From positions 2,450,033 to 2,514,032 of the forward strand of contig JAYKAV010002788.1 of the NCBI GenBank assembly GCA_035582835.1: DNA of 64,000 bases, written 5' to 3'. Below, in pieces: positions 36,807 through 51,993 of this stretch. A model generated the notes under the pieces. That model was not told the origin of the DNA. It saw nothing but the letters and a program-made list of their open reading frames with translations, and searched no databases. A program made the position numbers and the translations under genes. The DNA is from Phoebastria nigripes (lineage: Eukaryota > Chordata > Aves > Procellariiformes > Diomedeidae). Every line of letters begins with the position of its first letter. Positions within the stretch are counted from its first letter, which is position 1.

Positions 36807-39800
36807 CAGGGTTCCTCAGTATTAATAATAATTTAGATTCTTAACTTTAAATATTAGATATAAGAACTTTGATGTAAAAATTGCATGTTGTTTTAATTAT
36901 TCTTCTCTCTTGAAGAGCAACACAGCTTTAGGGACTACACAACTATAAGGAAAAGGGGGCCCCTGCTTTTAGGGACTGAAACTAGGACTAGGGCGTTAGT
37001 CAAATTTTCTTCATATTCCTCCCAGACAACTGCTTTTCCAGAGAGACTCACCAGTCACTCAGAGATAGCCTGTGTAGTTCCCCATTGACCTTTTTCCCCC
37101 AGGCACTTGGGAGATGCTAAGGCCAAGGTGCTTCAGGAGTTTAAGTATATTGTCCAGGGTGAAACTGAGTTCACACTCATCCCTCTATTTGGTTCTGCAA
37201 GGCTGGGAGAACTAAAAAGCAATCAAAATGTCATTTGTCACTAGTTAGCAGATGTGACTGAATAAATGCACGGAGCAAATATGTAAGGTTAGGAAGGTGC
37301 TATTTTTACATAGTCATTCCTCCAAGCTATATTGCACTTTAAAGTATCACCTCCCTCAAGTGTTCAGAAGTAGCAAGTCAGTCCCCCAGAAATCTTGATA
37401 TTAAAGAAAGTGATTACATTTGTCTGCCTCTGATTGTTTGGCCTGTAGGGGAAAACCATGACAATCCTTTCCTTCCCCATCCCCTTTGTGTCTGTGTGAT
37501 CACCTTGGATTTAAAACCTGTGTTTTCTCCTTTTTCTTGTAACTGAGGTCTATCCACAACACTCCCAGTATCCCTTCTTCTCCGGCACTCCTCTTCCCTA
37601 CAGCTACCATGTAAATGCCACGCGCAAAACATTCATCCTCAGATCCTACCTCTTTCTCCTCAACTCTGTAAGCCTCTGAGGGATCCTGGATTCTCCTTGC
37701 TCCTTCCATATACAGTGTTAATGAGGGTTGTACTTTCTCTGCTTTAATACATAAATACCCATTTTCTGTTGTTGGAACATGCCTTAGTTATTTACCGCCC
37801 AAGGATCAGACCACATTGTACCTTAGGGAAGGGAAGGTAGCACTCTCCCGCTCTGTGTCTGAAAGTGTCTGAGGCGGTACGTTTCGCATGATTTGATTTT
37901 GGAGTTTTTCTCAACTTGAATGTGTTTTTTAAAGAAGCTTCATGCTTTGTGATTTAAAGGACTGAAGTGGTTTGCTTCTTGAGGAGGCAGAACAGCTCCT
38001 TCACAGCCAGGAGTTTGCTTGAGCTTTCCAAACCCTGATGTGCTGGTTATTAATGGGACCCATGCTGACAAGCTGAAAAGCCTGCCCGTGTTACCTGCCA
38101 CAGAGGCTTCAGAAATAAGCCCTCCTCCTCTCTCTCTCTTGCTTTCTCTCTGCTGGGAGTTAAGGCCCCAGGAAAAGCATCTTGTGTGGCAATATCTTTA
38201 AAGAAGAGGGATAATGAGCAAGTTATTTTCTGTTACCCCTGAGAGCATTATTTTATAAAATGTCATTTTTTGTGAAATTTTCTGCATGTTAACAGATCCA
38301 GTGAGGAAAAAGTCTTCTTTTTGCTCTATGATCTGTAAGTTTTCCATGTGAAAATTCTTCCATGTTGCAAAAATTTTCTTCTTTCTGAAGAATGCGAGAT
38401 CCAACCGGTTCATACAGGACACACTGGGATAGCTTCTAGTGGCTTCAGAATCTATTTAGCTTAGTCGCTAGGCTTTCCATTCAGAAATCTGGGGCAAATT
38501 GAAAAGAACAGCTTTGACAAGGTGAGAAATAAGGTCAGCTTGGCATTTCATTCCAACAGTGATGTCCTGGTGATCCTTTAGGATGACCTGCACTCAAATA
38601 AAGTTGCATCTGCATTATGGAAGATACACAATAATAAATAAATGCCACGTAAAATAAAATCAAGCTGGAAATGTACAGACTTATGAGCCTTGCTAGAACG
38701 ATGAAAACCTGTTCAGAGCTTTCTGGCCTGTCAAGTGTCAGTCACGGCAGCAGGTATTCTGGTTTGCAGCAGGATGGAGGAGAACCTTCCATGCATTTTA
38801 CAAATACCTGGCCTACTTGGAGTCACTCATTATGCATTGAAGTCCCCATCTATTTTCACCAGCATCAAAAAAACAATCCATCTCCCAAAAAGTGAATGTG
38901 CTTAATTTACTTAAGAGAAGTCACCTGGCTCTCAGTTAACAGGGAGTTACTAGTACATGTCTATTAGGTTTGGGTTGTCTTTTCAGGGATAGATCCAGTA
39001 TGGTTCTTGGGCATCAATATGCAAAACTGCAATCCAAATATACTTGTTCAACTGCCAGAAAACCCTGAGGGTACCTAATATCACTAAATACTCCTGAATT
39101 TGACTTGATGGTTCATTAGGAGGCTTGAGATATACTTCTGAACATGTCCAGAGCTTTCTGAATAAATCACTTGTCTCTTACCTTATCCTGACTAGAACCC
39201 GGAAACCCAAAGATTTTGAGCTGAGAGCTGTTTTTGCAGCATCCCCAGTATGTGATCAGGATTGAGTTCACAAAACACTGCTTTGATTTCCTTCCTTTTA
39301 AAAACCTTGATGGAGAAGCTGGTGTTGCCCATTTCATTTAACAAGAGTCCAACTGTTAAGCACTTAGCAGGAAAGTAGAGGCTATGGGAGGTTTGCTCTT
39401 GATTCCTCCTGCTTTGGTGGTAAGGAAATTCTTATAGGAGTGGGGAATCATGTGTTCCAATTCCTCCTCCTGACCCTGTTCCTGTGTTTTTTAGTGGTTG
39501 TTGGATAAAATACAGCACCATGCCAAGTATTCATGGTCTGGAGCCCAGTACTGTGTCACATCTCAGGGGGGTGCCTGTCTACCCAGGTGATCTAAAAACT
39601 AATGTGTCTGAGACTGTTCTAGGATCTAACCCCCAGAATAGGCTGTATTATCAAGAGATCAAAATTGCTGTCCAAGCAAGACCATCTTTCTAATTCTGTA
39701 AGGTATCTTAAAAACAAAAATTAAAAATGTGAACAACCTCAAGTCTCTAAGTTCAGATATATATCCAGAGACTGGAGTGGTTTTTTAAATTCAAGGGGTG

Positions 39801-40619
39801 CCAACATGTTACCTCCATCTTTCCTTCTCATATAATTGTATTTTCTTTTCATACACAGAAAACTGTGTAGTTTTCTGGAGAGTTAAAAGAGGAACGTTAT
39901 CTTCTTGGCAATATAGCAGCAAACACTTTAATTTTTAAAGATTGGACTTCTTGATTTTCTGTGTGGTCACTTACTATTTAGAGTTCTCAGCTTAATTTCA
40001 CTCTCTGGAATATAGTAAGGGAGAGTAAAATGCAGCCTGCATGCATTTTACAACACATATATGCAACACACAATTTCTTTTCATCTGATGAAGTAATTAC
40101 TATATAGAATAGATGACCTTCCAATCAAGAACAATGGTAAGAATTTCAAGCACTTCATGTCTATGGGTGTTTCTATCCAGAATTTTGGCATCGTGTGTAA
40201 TGACGTTAGGAGAGTAATTATAAACTCTGTCATCAAGTGAAATTTCTAGTAATAAAAAAACTGGAGTGGGTTCAAGATGTTTTTTTTCAAATTACAGTAA
40301 TGTATTAATGGAAGTGCCAAGATATTTCCAAAACTGAAATTTTATGTAAAGAGCTATATAAAAATATCCTTTCTAGATTCTTGGTTTTTAATAGTCAATA
40401 CTACTGGTTTTAGTACAGAGTTCTTTCTTTATTACAGATTACAAGTGTGTGATAATGATAAGGGAAAAATACGAAGTTGCACATGGGTCAAATAAATGTG
40501 ATTATTAAAAGAGCATAGGATTAATATCAGAAATCAATAAGATGTATAGATTTAGATATACATAACAATCTAAAAAACATCTGATACAGCTATTTGTATT
40601 TAAGAGCTTCATAATTTAA

Positions 40620-40937
<318 letters not shown>

Positions 40938-41114
40938 TAGGATTTTCTAGAGGTAATGAATGCATATATAGACACAGATTATTGGTATTATAGAGGAAAA
41001 AATCTGTAAGCTGCAAACAAGGTTCCAGTTAAATGTCTTCTCTGTTTTTGTGCAATGTTTTGCATTTACTTTTTGTTCACATGTTGCTATGGAAAGTTCA
41101 GAATTGTTGTTTTC

Positions 41115-41510
41115 AAGAAGAGAATCCTCAATGAGTTGGAAAGTGCCTCTTGGGTCATTAGTGCAGGGCTGCCCTCCAGATCAATCGCCTGGTATTTTTA
41201 TCTAGGTTTCCTTTGAATGCCTCTAGTGTTTGACTCAACAACTTCCTTCGGGAAATTGTTCCGTTATCTAATCATCCTCATGATAATAAATGTTTTCCTA
41301 ATGTCAGCCTTAACATTTTTCTTTTCCTATTTTCAGTCTGTTATCCTTGTGGTGCTGCCCTTAACCTTAACCTCAGAGCTCCTTCCTTTCTTTTACATTG
41401 TTAACTCTTGGAGTGTGCTCTAGTTGAATTTACTTTAAAAAAAACCCTTTCTGCATCAGTCAGATCAGATCCTGTCTTGATTTGTTACCTATGCTGTTTC
41501 ACTGAAAGAA
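41115..41510 (-). mobile_element. probable ancient CR1-type remnant
   Basis: On + the blocks GACTCAACAACTTCCTTCGG, GAAATTGTTCCGTTATCTAA and TGTTTTCCTAATGTCAGCCT follow the order of the complement of the CR1 3' coding end (the Pro-Arg-Glu-Val and Arg-Lys regions). A later line resembles the complement of the segment encoding the CR1 serine/arginine-rich loop. The divergence is high and no frame survives. It could alternatively be another CR1-like LINE. Confidence 0.55.
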
Positions 41511-44500
41511 GCAGGTTTAACTGATACCTTGATAAAACATGAGACAGTATTGAAGACTTGTCTAAAGGCTTTACCAATTCTTTTGTATTTTGTTTTGTTT
41601 TTAAACTTCTTGGTCCCTGATTGCCATAACGTATGATACAGTTTGTCCAGGGGTAACTCTGGTGAGGTGTTTGGTTTTGTTGGGNTTTTTTTGTCAGGCT
41701 TGTTTGCTTGGTTTCTTTTTCTAAAATATTCCTACTATATGTGTGAGTATGACCCAGCTAGCACCACTTAATTTCTGAGAGGAGAAAGACATGGAAGTTT
41801 CAGGCTCCCTGAGGAAAGGCCCAGTTCATTGGTGTTACGTTGGGAGTTCCCAGTCATTCAGGCACAGAGTGAAGCAGAAGTTAAATGCTTTTCCTGGTTT
41901 ATTTCTGTGCTGCTGTAAGGGAGGAGGGGAAGGGAGGAATAATAACAACTCAGTGGGGGACCTTGGGCTCTTTCTTTTCTCTGAATTCTTGGACCACACT
42001 CCAGCAGGAACTTCACCTGCTTCAAGCCTTCCAACCCTCAGACCTGTTCTGCTTTCTCTCTGCTGGGGTGAGGAGGCAAGGGTTGGGGAGGGAGGGCAGA
42101 AGAAAAAGAGCAGAAGAGATATAAAGCCTTGCTTTAAAAAGAACCCCTGCCCCATGCTCTGTGATCCTAAAATAGGGTTAGAGTAATTTTTTAAGCTTCT
42201 TACCTTGGAGTGAAGGATGAGTGGTGAAAGTGATGCAGAGGTTGGTAGCATTGTGGCAGTTTTCAGTATTTGTTGCATTACTATGTTCCCTAGAGTAAGG
42301 GGTGCATTTCTATCTCCAGAAAAGATTGCCAGTGATGTGCATCAGTAGACATCCAATGTCTGGCTTATTTAGTCCTAAAACTCATTTTCCAAACACCTCT
42401 TAACAGGATCAAAAAATTAGCCCAGAATTGAAAGTCTCACTATTCATTAATTCTTTTGAAAATGTTGACCTTGTAAGCATACCACAAAATACTGATGTGG
42501 ATTATTGCATGTTTTTGGAAGAGAGAGATGTAAAAGCTTTTCAATGTTGTTTTTTGGGAATTGCTTGGGTAGTTTGAAGCTACTGTTTCAGTAGAAAGAC
42601 TAGTGAAAGCAGTATGAATGAGATGATGATGAAGCGGAGATGTTTGCTAGAATAACTACTACTCTACTAGGCTGAAAGCTTCTACTACAGACATGTTTTG
42701 AAAATGTAGTTTTGGCATTGATCTGCCATCTTCTTCATATCTGATAATATCTGAAATTTTGCAGGTCATTAGTTCATCAAGTGGACTTGTCCTTGTTCCG
42801 TTCTAAAAAATTGAAATTAAATGGTTGAATTATTTATATTACAAAAGCACATGAACAGTTACACAACGATCATTAAAGCCAATCTGAAAAATAGCATTGC
42901 AGATGATAGCAGTTAAAGTCTTATTAGTTTCAAATCTTAAAGGGCATAAGTTTTCTTTACCCTAATTAAGGTCTGAGCTTTTATTAGCTCAATATTGTGG
43001 AACTTTAGTAAACGTTATGGTCACTTGAGGATAAAGATGATGTGTGTTTATTCCATACTATAGGCCCTACACAAGCTGCATCCACCTCTGTTCCTAAAAG
43101 CTTTGTGGGTCTTCACAGATTCTGTCCGTCTGTAGTTCAGTCATTTTTATGTTTGCAACTATTTTTAAAAAGAAAAACAAAAACTGGAATAGTTTCTATT
43201 ACCATCACCTTTGGCTATGCAGAACTTATTACACAGTCATGGCTGATTTCTGCTTACTCGTTAAAAGTGTCAACTTAACCACCATCTGAATTAGGGAATG
43301 CTAGAAGCGCTGTGCCTTAGTCATAGTGATGGTAATTTTTAAGCATGGTTACCCCACAAAAAATATTTGCTTGCTCTCAAAGCACTGTGGTAGTAAGCAT
43401 TTATTTTCTTCTGCCAGGCACTGGGGAAGAAGGCATCTAAATTCAACAGACATTCACAACTGCGCTAGTGACTCTTGAAGCAGATTATGTTGAATAAAAC
43501 TTTGCTAATAATGTTGGGTAGAATATTTCTGAATATCTCACTGATTGTGCTTCCCTTGTTTTCCTCATTGTGCTGTTGATTTAATATAATTTAGTCAAAT
43601 CAGAAGCTCCAAATGAGCATATTGCTCCCTGAACAAGTTGAGGCATGGAAGTCCAAATCGCTGCTCACAGATTTTTATCTCTGTTTGCAAATAGCCAAGC
43701 CACCCACACTGGGGTAACACAGAGAACAAGTGAGTTTATTCAGTTCTATTCCTGAGGATTTTTTTAATCAACCTGTTTTTTTTGGTCTTTTTAACATCAT
43801 AGGACTTACTAATGTGACACAGTTAATTCACTTCTTTTTTAAAAATCATTAGCTGTTTACATTTTGACAAGTTGCGGAATGTGAAAACGTAATGCTAAAA
43901 GTTGATTAGGTATATGCAGAGTGTGCTGTTTTGTCTTTCAAATTGCCATGGGAAGGGAGCAAGATAAACATTTAGGAAAGACTTTCTTGTTTATTTTTAA
44001 GAATGATTGCAGCTTTCAATTCAAGTGGAACAGGACTTCTCCATCTTTCTTATGCTAAGACTTTCCGTGTAGCCAGCGCAGCTTGTCTCCTTGGCTACAG
44101 CCTGGGATTCTTCTGTCCAAAACTCCCATTGTCTATATTCTTCAAATCAGAGCTGAGTGACCTTTTAAAATTATATGATTGCTCATTCAAAAATTGTGGG
44201 TGTAATGCTTTATGGGAAGTTAAACCGGATAATCAAGACAGTCATCTTGGTCTACATGACTGTGTAAACTTTTCAAATAAGCCAGTTGTTCTCCCTGGAC
44301 TTTTTAGGAGATGGTGTCAGTGCAAAGGTTAATAAGAATGTTCATCTTCGTTGAAAATGGAAACCCACAAATAACTGAGAACATATTCTTCANAGGCACA
44401 GCAAAGATGGAGTATATAACAGGAATTAGGAGATTTCTTCCTAGACTTCTAACAGTAGGAAAAACTCTAAGACTTTTTCTGTAATAGGGTAAAAAATGTG

Positions 44501-44560
44501 GGAATATTAACCAGTTTGGGGGCATGGAAAGAATATGCCCTTGGCTACTACAAAAAAACT

Positions 44561-44581
44561 GGGGGGGGGCGGGGAGGGGGG
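44561..44581 (+). repeat. G-rich run, potential G-quadruplex
   Basis: Nine G, then C, four G, A and six G fall in the sense strand of the intron. Four G tracts are separated by single-base loops at most, which is a strong quadruplex pattern. Confidence 0.8.
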
Positions 44582-47500
44582 TTGCCAGTCTGTTCGCTAC
44601 TGGGAGCAACCAGCAGCATGTTGGAGATTCCTGTATGCCAAACTGTGGTAAACCGGTTCTTTTACCAGCAACTCTTTCAACTGAGAAGTGACGCCTGGCT
44701 TTGGAATATGCATTTTTGCCAAATCTGTGTAGCTTCCTTTAAGCCCTAAAGAAAGAGCCACCCCTAGCTTACACATTCATCTGCTCCGAAGATCCTGATG
44801 GGAATGATAAGACCCAGTGTCATTAACCCTCTAATGTATAGGACTACAACTTCTTATCTCTTTCAGTGCCTTGTATGTTACTGGCAGGCAGTTTAATGGC
44901 CTCTTAATTTGTGTGTGTGGATGAACTAATTAGCAATACTAAAATATGAAATCACCTTGTATTTTCTTATAGTCAAGTCCTCTGAGGGTTCTGAATTTGT
45001 CTTCATGCATAAGGCAAAATAATCAAAGAACCAGAGCTTGTTAAATTTGCCTTCATTAACACTGAATTCATTTGCCTAAGTACTCTTACCCCTGCTGAGC
45101 TCACTTAAGAATACAATTTCCCTCTCTGATATTTTTTCTTCTTTCCCAGAATACATTTTCCAGCTAACAAGGAATCTGCATTTTTTTTTACAAGAATTTT
45201 TCTCTTTCTGTATACTTCGTTCCGCCGTAGTATCCAATGTCACACATTTATGAAAGATGATCTTTATGTCAAAGTAACTCCAGCTAAGACAGCCAGTTTG
45301 TAACAACCTGCCAGACCTGTGCTGATCAGGCTTAACTTTCAACATCCACAACACAATCCCTTGGACAGGAAAGAAATTATGCGTGTCATCTTATTTTCCT
45401 TCATTTTATGAGAAAGTGCTACCAAGTGCATTGACCTTCTTGCTGCTTTGTTGAAGTCAAGTAATTAACCTATTGGATCTTTTTATTGCCTTTGTGGCAG
45501 TAAAACTCATTGGCAAGTCCCATTGATTGATTTAGGTGCTACTTATAAGTCAAAAGCCTCACTCTTTTTCCTGTCCCCTTCTGATTTTTCATCCTTCTCT
45601 AAATCTGATGTTTCACTTCAAAGCTTCTGGCACTAAGTCGTTAATTCATATTTTAATCCATTTCTTGCCACTCGTGCATACTGAAATCCAATGTCTTAAT
45701 CAGCTGCACCCTCTTGGCTCACAGCTGTTTCCTCAACTTTTCATATCTGGCATATAAACCCTGTTAAGACACTTTCTGCTGAGTAAAATACCCAAGGTTA
45801 CATCTGATATTTGACAGGATAATCCCAGTGGTATTTTCCATAGGCTCCTTAACTCTCTTGAGCACTGTACAGTTCATGTTTCCTTTTAATGTTGGAGAAA
45901 TGGTTTAATTGAATTTTCATTCAGCCTTCCATCACTGACCTCTTTGTCAGACTTCATTCCTGACACTATTCCCAAATTGCATTTTCTCTCTTTTTTTTGT
46001 GTTTTTTCCTTTAGAATGGGACAAATGCACTCAGGGGTGCAGGGAGATGTACACCCGCTCCCTGGGTTCAGTCTAGCTCACTACACACTGAGGACTGTAT
46101 TCGTGTACTTTCATGCTGATAGAGATGTGTTCTGTATCTGTTGATGCAGGCACTGAAAGAGAAATCTTGAGTATCTGGTGCTTCAGCACACAACTTTGTG
46201 CATTTTTTATGTCATTTTTATTTTAGTAAAGGAAATTTCTGGGAAGATACAGTCTTGGCAGCAGCCATGCCTATGAAGGCTTCACTGAAGAGGCTGGATC
46301 AGTGCAGCTCCCAGCTGATTTATTTTGCTTGTCTGGCCCTCTGCAAATTAAGCTGATTAGCTCTGATCTTGTCCTTTTTGCCCACCTCGGGAGATATGGG
46401 AGATGGTTTCTTACAGTACCACAGGCTCCTTCCCTGGGCTCTTGCTGTCAGCTAACAGTGTTGGAAGAAGCAGCCTCTGCCATGAGCAGATCCAGGGCTG
46501 TTAGGTTTTACCATCATCTTGTTGTCATAATCCTCATCATGCTTACTTCTGCCTGATGGTTAACATTTAACTTCAAATGTAAGGCTTCTGAGGCTTGTTA
46601 CTCAAACTGTTTAAAACATGCCTGTTTTGTACACTGTCGATGTTAAGTGTTGAACACTGTGTTTCAGGAATGTATTCCTCTGAGGTTTGATATCAGAGTC
46701 TTGGACTGATTGTATTTTGATCCTCTTATATATGTTGCATTAGACAATGATCTTGAAATCCCACAATATAAAGGCTTCAAATGTCTGTAAGCAGATGCAA
46801 ATAAAGACAGCCTGGAAAGTATTTGTTGCAGATTCAAACACAGTGCTGTTCAAATACACCAATAGAATGTCACAATGACTTAAGACATAAGCATTAAAAA
46901 GTTTTAATATTTCTAGTAAATCTTGTTTTGTAGGATTTCATAGCTGAAGTTTGTTTTAAATGGCATTAAATAAAAAACAGAAAGTAAGTCAATGATTTGC
47001 AAAGCAAAGCCATGAACTAGAATAAAAGTATTCCACCTAAGTTTAATTTCATATCCATAAACACATACATACTCACAACTTTTCCCTCTTAATGTATCTT
47101 AATTTTTATTGACATACCAAAAAAAAAAAAAAAGAAATTACCAGTAAGTATTAGAATTTACTTCCAAGACTTGGAGCTACCAATTGACCAGAATTAGCTT
47201 AACATGAAAACCTAAATACCCACCTAGCATCTGAGAGTCTGAGTTCAAATCTGTCTCAAGTTGTTAGGATCTAAACAGGAATATAAAGAAATACCTGTTC
47301 AAAGTGGGAAATAATTGCTTTCTGCATTTAACTTTTTTAATCTCTCAATTTTGTGTTGCACATAGAGCATATAGCCATATGTATATGACAGTTATTTTTG
47401 TTTAAAACCAATTTGTACATACACTTTTTTTAAAACACAGCAAAATTCAAGCTTAGCAAGAAAATGTTAATGTTTATGCATTATTTAGTCCCAGTATTGC

Positions 47501-48457
47501 CAAGGAGTCTGCCCACACAGAATTCCAACAGATGCTAAACAGATAGAAAGGCTGCCAAAAGCTGAAAGCATTGCATAGTCTCCATCTCACATTCAGTGTC
47601 ATTTAAATTCAGGTGTTAATCTCTGCCTAGTTTATTGAAATCTACCAAACTGAGAAAAGGAGATCACATTTTAGTGATGTTTCAGACTCCCAAAATCTTT
47701 TTTTTTTATGTATGTTAACTAATGGCCATTAACTTCTGGTTTGTAATGTTACTTAAATTTGGTTAAGTAAGAATAACCAGATTTAAAAGAAATCCTGAAA
47801 AGATAAGTCTTTGCCTTTGCTTTGTTTATAGATATATAGAATACTAGCTTGTGTGCCAGTAGTCTATAGAGGCTTCAGAACTCATAGAGGACTTAAGGAA
47901 GATTAAGATGATAAAATGTGTGTGTCCACATAAAATAAATATGAAAGAAAGATGCATGTTCTGCACTTTCACTTGACAGTAGTGGGAATGTGCTGGTTTA
48001 AATTCACTGAATATACTGATAATTTAAACTCTTTATCAAAGACTTAAAAACTGTTTACTGTGCAAAACTGTCACATGAGTAACGATATCTAGGAATATTA
48101 GAACTTTGTCCCCTAAATAATATATCATTTTTCTGCTTAGTGAACTGTAGAAAACATTGAAGATCTAAGAAGGCTTAATAAAAATATTCTTTTATAAATC
48201 ATCCTAAACTGGGATGGAGAAGTCTTAATGAAAAATTAATCTTTTATACTTGTTTAAGGAAATTGTTATAAAGATAGGGTTAAAACTCAGCACAGATTTT
48301 TTTTATTTTAATTTTTTTTTTTTACACTGTGACTTTAGATGGGAAGGTTCTCCGTTTGTATCTAGCACTGTTAAAAAATATACCTCACACCCTCAGGAGC
48401 AAGTATTACCCTCATTCAGACAAAACTTTACTGAGGATAAATTGCGTATTTCACAGA

Positions 48458-48845
48458 ATCACAGAAGGGCTGAGGTGTCCCATCAGGTCCCATGGAAGTG
48501 TTTTTGTCTAGTTTGCTTAAAGGTACCCTTAATTAATCCTTCACTACTTAGGGTGTCTTCATTTCTCCATGCTTTCCCACAGGTCTCAGGGGTTTGCGAT
48601 TCCTGAAGTCTTACCAGTAGAGACCAAGGCAAAGAAGGCATTGAGTACCTTGACCTTCTCAATGTCCTTTGTCACCAGGTCCCCTGCCCCATTCAGCAGC
48701 GGGTCCATGTTTTCCCCAGTCTGTCTTTTGCTGCTGATATACCTGTAGAAGTCCTTCCTGTTGCCTTTCACTTTCCTCGCCAGATTCAACTCCAGATGGG
48801 CTTTTGTCTTTCCTAACCCTTTCTAATCCTAGTTGTTTCTGACAA
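48458..48845 (-). mobile_element. CR1 LINE fragment with probable internal deletion
   Basis: The minus strand from 48789 reads [20 protein letters not shown], then [20 protein letters not shown] and [14 protein letters not shown]. This is the part of CR1 ORF2 between the endonuclease and the reverse transcriptase. At 48458-48475 the + strand has CACAGAATCACAGAA, which is the complement of CR1 3' terminal repeat units. The reverse transcriptase and the end of ORF2 that should lie between them are missing, so the copy is internally deleted or is two nested or adjacent fragments. Confidence 0.78.
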
Positions 48846-51810
48846 TTTTAAAAAGACGTTGAAAGTTTTCCTCTTAAGTTAGTGTCTTATGATTATCGAA
48901 GACTGAAACGCAGTTAGCTGTAGTTGAAATAAGAGAATGACTGTTTCTGAGGATCAGCTTCCTCCTATTTATGAAGGCAATTTTTAGCAGCTTCAGTTTC
49001 TTTCTGTGAGAAAAGCAATAGCATTTTGTGAATCCTTGGAGTTCCTATGTCAGATATAGGAGGAAGTATGTAGTAAATTGGGTAAAACTGATAAGGAGCA
49101 ATATTTTTTCAGATGTTTCTAGCAAAACAAAAAAGAGAAAATGTAAAGCCAAATCCCCCCTTCCTAAATCTCTATGTTGTAGTTGCTAGGTGACATCACC
49201 TTTAACAAGTATAGTTAGATATGTAAAATGCTAATGGCATGTTACCCTTAAGGTGTTTTGCAGAATGTGCCCTGGAAACGGCAATTTAAGAGGTAATAGA
49301 GGTACTTGACAACTCTTAATGAAAGCAGTAGCTTGAAAGTCACACATTTCCAGGCCTTTAGGTGCGGTGTCATAAGGCTCTCAAAAACCAGGAGAGGTTC
49401 ACTAGAGCACTCTTCTTATGTTCGTGTTCTTGCAAATGGAAGTGAGCTCCATTGACTGTCTTGTAGAAACACTAGCCGAGAGGCAAGTGTTGAAAGAAAC
49501 AACAGCAAGTTCAAGCAGTGGTGAATGTAGAAGAAGCAACAGAGAACTTGGGCTCCATGGCCTGTTTTGCAAGAATGTGTAAACATTAAAGAATGATTAA
49601 AACGATGGAATAGAACAAGAAGCCAGAAGGGTCTCCTCCTGGATTTGGTTTCCTAGCAAATGCAAAACCTGAATTTTATTTGAGGTTTGAAAACCTTTTG
49701 ATGAACCCTGAGCTTTGAGCACAGCTGGGGTGATTTATGGCTTTGTGATTTCAATCTGTAACAGGCAGAGCTTTGCTGCAGTTGTGAATTTTTGAGATTT
49801 CAGATGTGAGTCATTAGCTTTTTCAGCCCTTCACTTAAATCTTTTAGCAGATACAGTTTTTCTCTCAGCTGTTCATTCAGACATTTCAGATAAATAAAAA
49901 TTAAGCAAAACAAAGCAACCCCACAGCCTGCTAAACAGGGTTCAAATAAATAAAAGTCAGTTCTAGTTTCAGTTCAGTTTTAGTTGCCTACTTTATCTAA
50001 TGTTGTAGTTTTCAAGTCACATGTAGTATTTCTGAGAGAAAACAAAGTCAACAAGATCTGAATTTCTCATACTTAAGCTAAGTAGGGGTAACCAGGCTGT
50101 GCCTTGAAGAGATCATAACAGCTTGTTTTTATCAGGGCTTTGCTGGTTTTAAATAGTATGGCTGTGCAAAGTTAATATAATCTGTATTTTGCATATTTCT
50201 CCTAATTTGAGTCATGCCAAAGCACAGAAAGCACGTGAAGCACTGCTTGCGTCTCAACTGGAAGGTTTATCAGTTATAACTGGAGTTAGCATGACACAGC
50301 AGCAGCTTCTGTGGTCGTTTGGTAGCACAAAGACCAAAAGACATTAATGCTATCAGTCATTCTTACCTCCCTCCCAATTACTTTGCAATTATTTACAACA
50401 ATTCATAGAGAAGCTCAATGAAACATCTTGTAAGTGCATTGCTGATGTGGATACAGATGGCCAAGTGTTACTTTGGGGGTGGCAACTTAAGGACAGATGA
50501 AATGAGTTAGCCAGTGAAGGTGCATCCTCTCTGACTGTCAACATACTAGTAAATGAAGAGTGGCTAGGACCATACTCTGTCCCTCTGTCCCCAGCTGTCA
50601 TGGGGAAACTTGTGTCCATGCTAATAAACTCTCCCAGTCTGTATGCAGGGTGGAGATATGGAACTGCCACCTGGCAATGGACCATGGAGGGTTTTCATTT
50701 GAAAGGATGCCTGGGGATTGCTTGGAAGAGCGCTAGCTGGGCCAGACCAAAACCCTCCCAGGGACCTTTCTAACAATTTAACAACATACACAATATCAGT
50801 GCCTGGGAACATTCCCTGGAAGCATTTCATATACAAGTATTGATACAGCCTCAGTGTCTTTCAGGATGTTGGCAATGTCTTGTTTTTCATTAACTCAATT
50901 AAAAAATTTACTATGGGAAATTCAACATATATTTGCTATATGAGCATGAAATATCGCATATACTCCTGTTTCACTGTCAACTTGTGTGTGTGTTGAGCAC
51001 TAATGTCTATTGATGGCCAAATCTTTCCTGACAGTTTGTCAGGAACCTACACTGCAATATGAATCTGATGGCCCAATGCAGATGAGACATAAGATCTGTT
51101 TTGGCCTGATGCCAAGAGAGCTGGCAGAAAAAAAAATGTATTCTAGGGAATAAGTACACATCATTCTTGAATCAGAAACTGCTAGTTGCAGCACCAAGCA
51201 TATTTTACAGGAAGCAAAAGTAAATTCAGTGTGTTTTTCAATTTGTACCGCACAACAATAAAAATTCATATTAATGCAACGTTTTTATGGTAGGATGGTT
51301 TGATCTTGAAAATGCAGCTACAATTCATGGTTAATGCCAAGCATATGCTTACATAGTGATGGCTTCTCCCATTGATTCAACAAATGAAAATGTTGTGTTC
51401 TTGAGAAATAAGTCTGATTTCCATGTGCAGAGCCACACATGTTGCACGTTGAGCTTCCTCTGTTCGCTATATCCACTTTCTCCTGGAGTCTCTTCTCCTG
51501 TCACTCGCCTATCACTGGCGGTGTGATATATGCAGAGAATATCAGAACCTGTTTTCCCACTTTCTAATTAAAGCAGACATACTTTTGAAGAAAGGTAATC
51601 TGGGAGCTACCTCAGTATGGTGGTTAAAAACGTACCTCATTGCAAGTCTGAATTTCAAATGAAGAACATACTTTTGTGCCTTACTAAAGTAAGGCCTTAA
51701 TGCCCATGAAAGCTAATAATACAATATAATTTATCTCACATTCATTCCAGGGCACAGTTCTAGAAAGTGTCACTTTAAGATATTAATATTGAAACTATCT
51801 CAGTGCCTAA

Positions 51811-51993
<183 letters not shown>

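Noticed and set aside
41791..42278. Overlapping open frames of 131 codons (+) and 147 codons (-)
   Set aside because: They overlap on opposite strands in purine/pyrimidine-skewed sequence, contain low-complexity Gly/Lys/Asn or Pro/Leu/Phe runs, and show no domain. They lie in an intron with no promoter signs.
44003..44332. Open frame of 109 codons on +
   Set aside because: It has no family motif and no splice-site or promoter context. It does not fit the pecanex sequence between exons i and j, which join directly.
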